A DNA stretch of 8,221 nucleotides from an uncultured Collinsella sp. (lineage in GTDB: Bacteria > Actinomycetota > Coriobacteriia > Coriobacteriales > Coriobacteriaceae). The notes under the pieces are model-generated. The model did not search any database. It saw only the letters and a program-made list of their open reading frames with translations, and was not told where the DNA came from. Below, in pieces: positions 5,445 to 8,221 of this stretch. Position 1 is the stretch's first letter. Every line of letters begins with the position of its first letter. The position numbers and the translations under genes were made by a program. The DNA lies in the NCBI GenBank assembly GCA_902491345.1, contig CABUHI010000043.1, positions 1 to 8,221 of the forward strand, written 5' to 3'.

Positions 5445-7106
5445 ATGACCAAGCATGTGTTCGTAACCGGTGGCGTGGTTTCGTCCCTGGGCAAGGGTAT
5501 CACCGCGGCCTCGCTGGGCCGTCTGCTCAAGTCGCGTGGCTACAAAGTGACAATGCAGAAGGCCGACCCGTATCTGAACGTCGACCCCGGTACCATGAGC
5601 CCCTTCCAGCATGGTGAGGTCTTCGTTACCGAGGATGGTTACGAGTCCGACTTGGACCTGGGTCATTACGAGCGCTTTATTGATGAGAACCTGACCCGCG
5701 ATTCCAACTTTACGACCGGTGCCATCTACAAAAGCCTAATCGCCCGCGAGCGTCGCGGCGACTTTTTGGGCGGTACCGTGCAGGTGATTCCTCACGTCAC
5801 CAATGCCATTAAGGACAAGTTCCGCCGCATCGAGGAGCAGACCGGCTCCGATGTAGTCATCACCGAGCTGGGCGGCACGATCGGCGACATCGAGTCCCAA
5901 CCGTTTGTCGAGGCCATCCGTCAGTACCGCAAGGAGGCCGGCCCCGAGAACGTCTGCTACATCCACGTGTCGCTCGTTCCCTATATCGCCGCCGCCCATG
6001 AGGTCAAGACCAAGCCCACGCAGCATTCCGTCAAGGAGCTCCGCAGCTTTGGCATCCAGCCCGATATCATCGTGTTGCGCTCCGACCACCATATCGATGA
6101 CGCTATCCGCGGAAAGATCGCAAGCTTCTGCGACGTCGACACCGATTGCGTCTTTACCAATGAGGACTGCGCGAGCATTTACGATGTTCCGCAGCTGCTT
6201 GCCGAGCAGGACTTTGACTTGCGCATTTGCGAGCGCCTGGGTCTGGACCCGCGTGAGCGCGACATGAGCGAGTGGAACGAGTTCCTGCGCAAACAGAATC
6301 ACGCCAACCATCACGCCGACAAGGTGAAGATCGCCGTCGTGGGCAAGTACACGCAGCTGCCCGATGCGTACCTGTCGGTTATCGAGGCCCTGCACCATGC
6401 GGGCGTCTTCTACGATCGCCATGTGGACGTCCAGCTGGTCGATGGCGAGAGCCTCGACGAGCAGAATGTCTCCGAGGTTCTGGGCGACGCCTCGGGCATC
6501 CTGGTCCCCGGCGGCTTTGGCAAGCGCGCCCTGGAGGGTAAGATCCTCGCGGCCGAGTTTGCCCGTGAGCACAAGATTCCGTATCTGGGCATTTGCCTGG
6601 GTATGCAGGTGGCCGTGTGCGAGTTCGCCCGCAACGTCGTCGGCCTTGCCGGCGCCAGCTCCTCCGAGTTCGATCCGGACGGCCCGTTTAGCGTCATCGA
6701 TCTGATGAGCTCGCAGGAGGACGTGACCGAGAAGGGCGGCACCATGCGCCTGGGCGCCTATCCGTGCAAGCTCGCCGCCGATACCCTTGCTCGCGAGGCA
6801 TATGGCGAGGAGCTCGTCTACGAGCGTCACCGTCACCGCTTTGAGTTCAACAACGCCTTCCGTGACCAGCTCGAGGACGCCGGTTTGGTTATCTCGGGTC
6901 TGTCGCCCGACGAGCGCCTGGTCGAGATGGTCGAGCTGCCGCGCGACGTGCATCCGTGGTATGTGGCAACCCAGGCTCATCCCGAGTTCAAGAGCCGCCC
7001 GACCAACCCGCAGCCGCTGTTCCGCGAGTTCGTGCGCGCTTCGATCGGCCAGCACGAGGGTGTCGACCGTCTGCAGGTGACGCCCATGAACCTCGCTACG
7101 GACTAA
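5445..7106 (+). CDS. pyrG: CTP synthase, glutamine-dependent
   Basis: This cytoplasmic enzyme makes CTP from UTP, ATP and glutamine, the last step of pyrimidine nucleotide synthesis. The 553-residue product has both usual domains. The N-terminal amidoligase domain (about 1-270) carries the nucleotide loop GGVVSSLGKG (9-18), DPYLNVDPGTMSPFQHGEVF (41-60), DLDLGHYERF (69-78), ELGGTIGDIES (141-151) and KTKPTQHSVKELR (188-200). The C-terminal class I glutamine amidotransferase domain (about 295-535) carries the oxyanion segment PGGFGKR (355-361), the nucleophile Cys384 in GICLGMQ, and the partner residues His512 and Glu514 in QAHPEF. All catalytic residues are intact. The ATG at 5445 follows AGGT with 8-base spacing and gives the family N-terminus. 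It is followed after 2 bases by xerD, so the two are probably co-transcribed. Confidence 0.99.
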   Translation: MTKHVFVTGGVVSSLGKGITAASLGRLLKSRGYKVTMQKADPYLNVDPGTMSPFQHGEVFVTEDGYESDLDLGHYERFIDENLTRDSNFTTGAIYKSLIARERRGDFLGGTVQVIPHVTNAIKDKFRRIEEQTGSDVVITELGGTIGDIESQPFVEAIRQYRKEAGPENVCYIHVSLVPYIAAAHEVKTKPTQHSVKELRSFGIQPDIIVLRSDHHIDDAIRGKIASFCDVDTDCVFTNEDCASIYDVPQLLAEQDFDLRICERLGLDPRERDMSEWNEFLRKQNHANHHADKVKIAVVGKYTQLPDAYLSVIEALHHAGVFYDRHVDVQLVDGESLDEQNVSEVLGDASGILVPGGFGKRALEGKILAAEFAREHKIPYLGICLGMQVAVCEFARNVVGLAGASSSEFDPDGPFSVIDLMSSQEDVTEKGGTMRLGAYPCKLAADTLAREAYGEELVYERHRHRFEFNNAFRDQLEDAGLVISGLSPDERLVEMVELPRDVHPWYVATQAHPEFKSRPTNPQPLFREFVRASIGQHEGVDRLQVTPMNLATD

Positions 7107-7108
7107 GG

Positions 7109-8050
7109 GTGCCGGCGAATAAGGAACATACCGAAGCTACTCCCTCGTCGCTCGCCGTGGCGGCGGGGGAGTATCTCGATTACCTCGCGGTCGAGCGGGG
7201 TTTGGCGCGCAACACGATTGCGGCCTATCGTCGTGACCTGACGACGTACTGTGCCTATCTGGAGCGGGCGGGTATTGTGTCTTTTGAAGAGGTGACTCGT
7301 CAGGTCGTGGAGGGCTTTGTCGCCGACCGTCGCGATGGGGGCTATTCCGATGCCTCGGTGGAGCGTGCGCTTGCGGCCGTGAAGGGCCTGCATGCCTTTT
7401 TGGTGCGCGATGGGGCTGTGGCCCAAAATCCAACGGCGGCGTTGCGCCTGCCTAAAAAGGCTGAGCGTTTGCCGGAGTATCTATCGGTGGAGGACGTCTC
7501 GGCGCTGCTCGATCAAGACTTCCCCGAGGGCGAGATGGGCTTGCGCGACCATGCCATCTTGGAAGTGCTCTACGGATGCGGTTTGCGTGTGAGCGAGTTG
7601 GTGGGGCTCGATGTGAGCGATATCCATATTGACGATGGCTTTGTACTCGTTCGCGGTAAGGGCTCAAAGGAACGCCTGTCCCCGCTGGTGGGAAGCGCGG
7701 CGCGAGCTCTGACGCTCTATGTAACTGAGGGGCGTTCTCGCTTGGCGGCCCATGCCCGCGGAACCGAGACCTCGGCGGTCTTTTTAAATAAGAACGGCCG
7801 CCGTCTGTCGCGTCAGGGCATCCATGCCATCTGTGAGCGCTACGGGCGCCAGGTGGGGCTGGTGGGACTCCATCCCCACACGCTGCGTCACTCCTTTGCC
7901 ACCCATATGCTTGCGGGCGGTGCAGACCTCCGTGTGCTACAGGAGATCTTGGGGCATGCCGATATATCGACCACGCAGGTCTACACGCATGTCGATCGCA
8001 CGCAACTGACCGAGGTCTATCTGGCGGCGCACCCGCTGGCACATCGTTAA
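7109..8050 (+). CDS. xerD: Site-specific tyrosine recombinase XerD
   Basis: XerD works with XerC at the dif site to resolve chromosome dimers before cell division. The product is 313 residues from the GTG at 7109. The N-terminal SAM-like core-binding domain (about 16-103) contains YLDYLAVERGLARNTIAAYR (22-41). The catalytic domain (about 122-308) has all six active-site residues: Arg160 in GCGLRVSEL, Lys184 in VRGKGSKER, His257 and Arg260 in HPHTLRHSFATH, His283 in LGHADISTTQ, and the nucleophile Tyr292 in VYTHVD. The start is not certain. GTG 7109 lies 2 bases after the pyrG TAA with no well-spaced ribosome site, so translation may be coupled to pyrG termination. A GTG at 7157 would shorten the protein by 16 residues and also lacks a site. 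Codons ending in G (GCG, GTG, GGG) are far more common than in the arc genes, suggesting lower expression. XerC is the alternative name, but the sequence favours XerD. Confidence 0.94.
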   Translation: MPANKEHTEATPSSLAVAAGEYLDYLAVERGLARNTIAAYRRDLTTYCAYLERAGIVSFEEVTRQVVEGFVADRRDGGYSDASVERALAAVKGLHAFLVRDGAVAQNPTAALRLPKKAERLPEYLSVEDVSALLDQDFPEGEMGLRDHAILEVLYGCGLRVSELVGLDVSDIHIDDGFVLVRGKGSKERLSPLVGSAARALTLYVTEGRSRLAAHARGTETSAVFLNKNGRRLSRQGIHAICERYGRQVGLVGLHPHTLRHSFATHMLAGGADLRVLQEILGHADISTTQVYTHVDRTQLTEVYLAAHPLAHR

Positions 8051-8083
8051 CACATCGCTGGCCTGCATATTTATAGGTATTTG

Positions 8084-8154
8084 GGGACGGGCCCCAGATT
8101 GCCGCGGCGTGCTTTTGCGCACGCATGGGCAATCTGGGGCCCGTCCCATTTTTT
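8084..8154 (+). terminator. Very long perfect inverted repeat with T-run after xerD
   Basis: Bases 8084-8103 and 8128-8147 are exact 20-base reverse complements (ends GGGACGGG and CCCGTCCC). Inside, after a 3x3 internal loop, GCGTGC (8107-8112) pairs with GCACGC (8119-8124) around TTTTGC. ATTTTTT follows directly. It can serve as the terminator of pyrG-xerD, but the stem is much longer than needed. Its internal symmetry suggests a REP- or MITE-like dispersed element recruited as a terminator; that part is inference. Confidence 0.75.
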
Positions 8155-8221
8155 GCCACTTGTCGTCGCGGTGGTGGGCCGCACGTGCCTTGGGTGGGGG
8201 AGTTTGGGGGCGATGTGAACG
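8155..8221. other. Window end, no callable gene
   Basis: The last 67 bases contain a G-rich run (8194-8210) and a possible GTG at 8215 that could be the first codon of a following gene. Too little sequence follows to support a call. Nothing is recognised on the opposite strand. Confidence 0.3.

Noticed and set aside
5736..7055. A 439-codon open frame on the minus strand
   Set aside because: It lies wholly opposite pyrG, whose catalytic motifs are intact. Long antisense frames are expected where C-ending codons dominate the coding strand, and the translation resembles no family.
8195..8221. Possible start of another gene (G-rich ribosome-like run and GTG at 8215)
   Set aside because: Only two codons would be in the window and the spacing is too long or too short for the G-runs. 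A G-rich stretch alone is weak evidence.
8051..8221. dif site for XerCD near xerD
   Set aside because: No 28-bp sequence with paired AT-rich XerC/XerD arms is seen. The large inverted repeat here is GC-rich and has the wrong spacing.

Overview
The window reads as a chromosomal segment of a high-GC Gram-positive anaerobe. Protein flavour, strong C-ending codon preference in the arc genes, and the pyrG-xerD order point to a Coriobacteriia member, most likely Collinsella or a close relative. This is an inference from sequence feel, not a database match. All supported genes lie on the + strand. There is no rRNA, tRNA, CRISPR array, intact insertion sequence or prophage gene.

Layout. (1) 1-2920: the end of an arginine deiminase operon. 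It holds the last codons of arcA with the catalytic cysteine, a catabolic ornithine carbamoyltransferase (arcB), and a YfcC-family antiporter (arcD-like), closed by an unusually structured 3' region and a GC-rich terminator. Together these take in arginine, convert it to citrulline and then ornithine plus carbamoyl phosphate, and exchange ornithine for more arginine. The carbamate kinase (arcC) that would yield ATP is not in the window. Each gap between arc genes carries terminator-like hairpins without a good T-run. (2) 2921-3232: about 310 bases without a convincing gene, with one perfect hairpin at the start and a consensus -10 box at the end. (3) 3233-4714: a single-gene unit for a UPF0371/DUF1846 protein, ended by a 16-bp terminator stem. 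(4) 4715-5323: a small winged-helix DNA-binding protein with its own putative promoter and a textbook terminator. (5) 5324-8050: promoter, a hairpin leader, pyrG (CTP synthase) and xerD (tyrosine recombinase), the last two separated by 2 bases. (6) 8051-8221: a very long perfect inverted repeat followed by a T-run, then 60 bases with no callable gene.

Most of the genes are ordinary. The more interesting signals are between them. The pyrG leader has a CCCG initiation window exactly 6-9 bases downstream of the -10 box, followed by a hairpin whose 5' arm begins with those same bases. This geometry resembles the nucleotide-sensing start-site switching known for enterobacterial pyrC, here in front of the gene for CTP synthesis. 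Other notable signals are a competing-hairpin RNA after arcD, a ribosome binding site placed in the loop of a small hairpin before arcB, and the repeat-like hairpin after xerD. No wholly new multi-gene system is visible.
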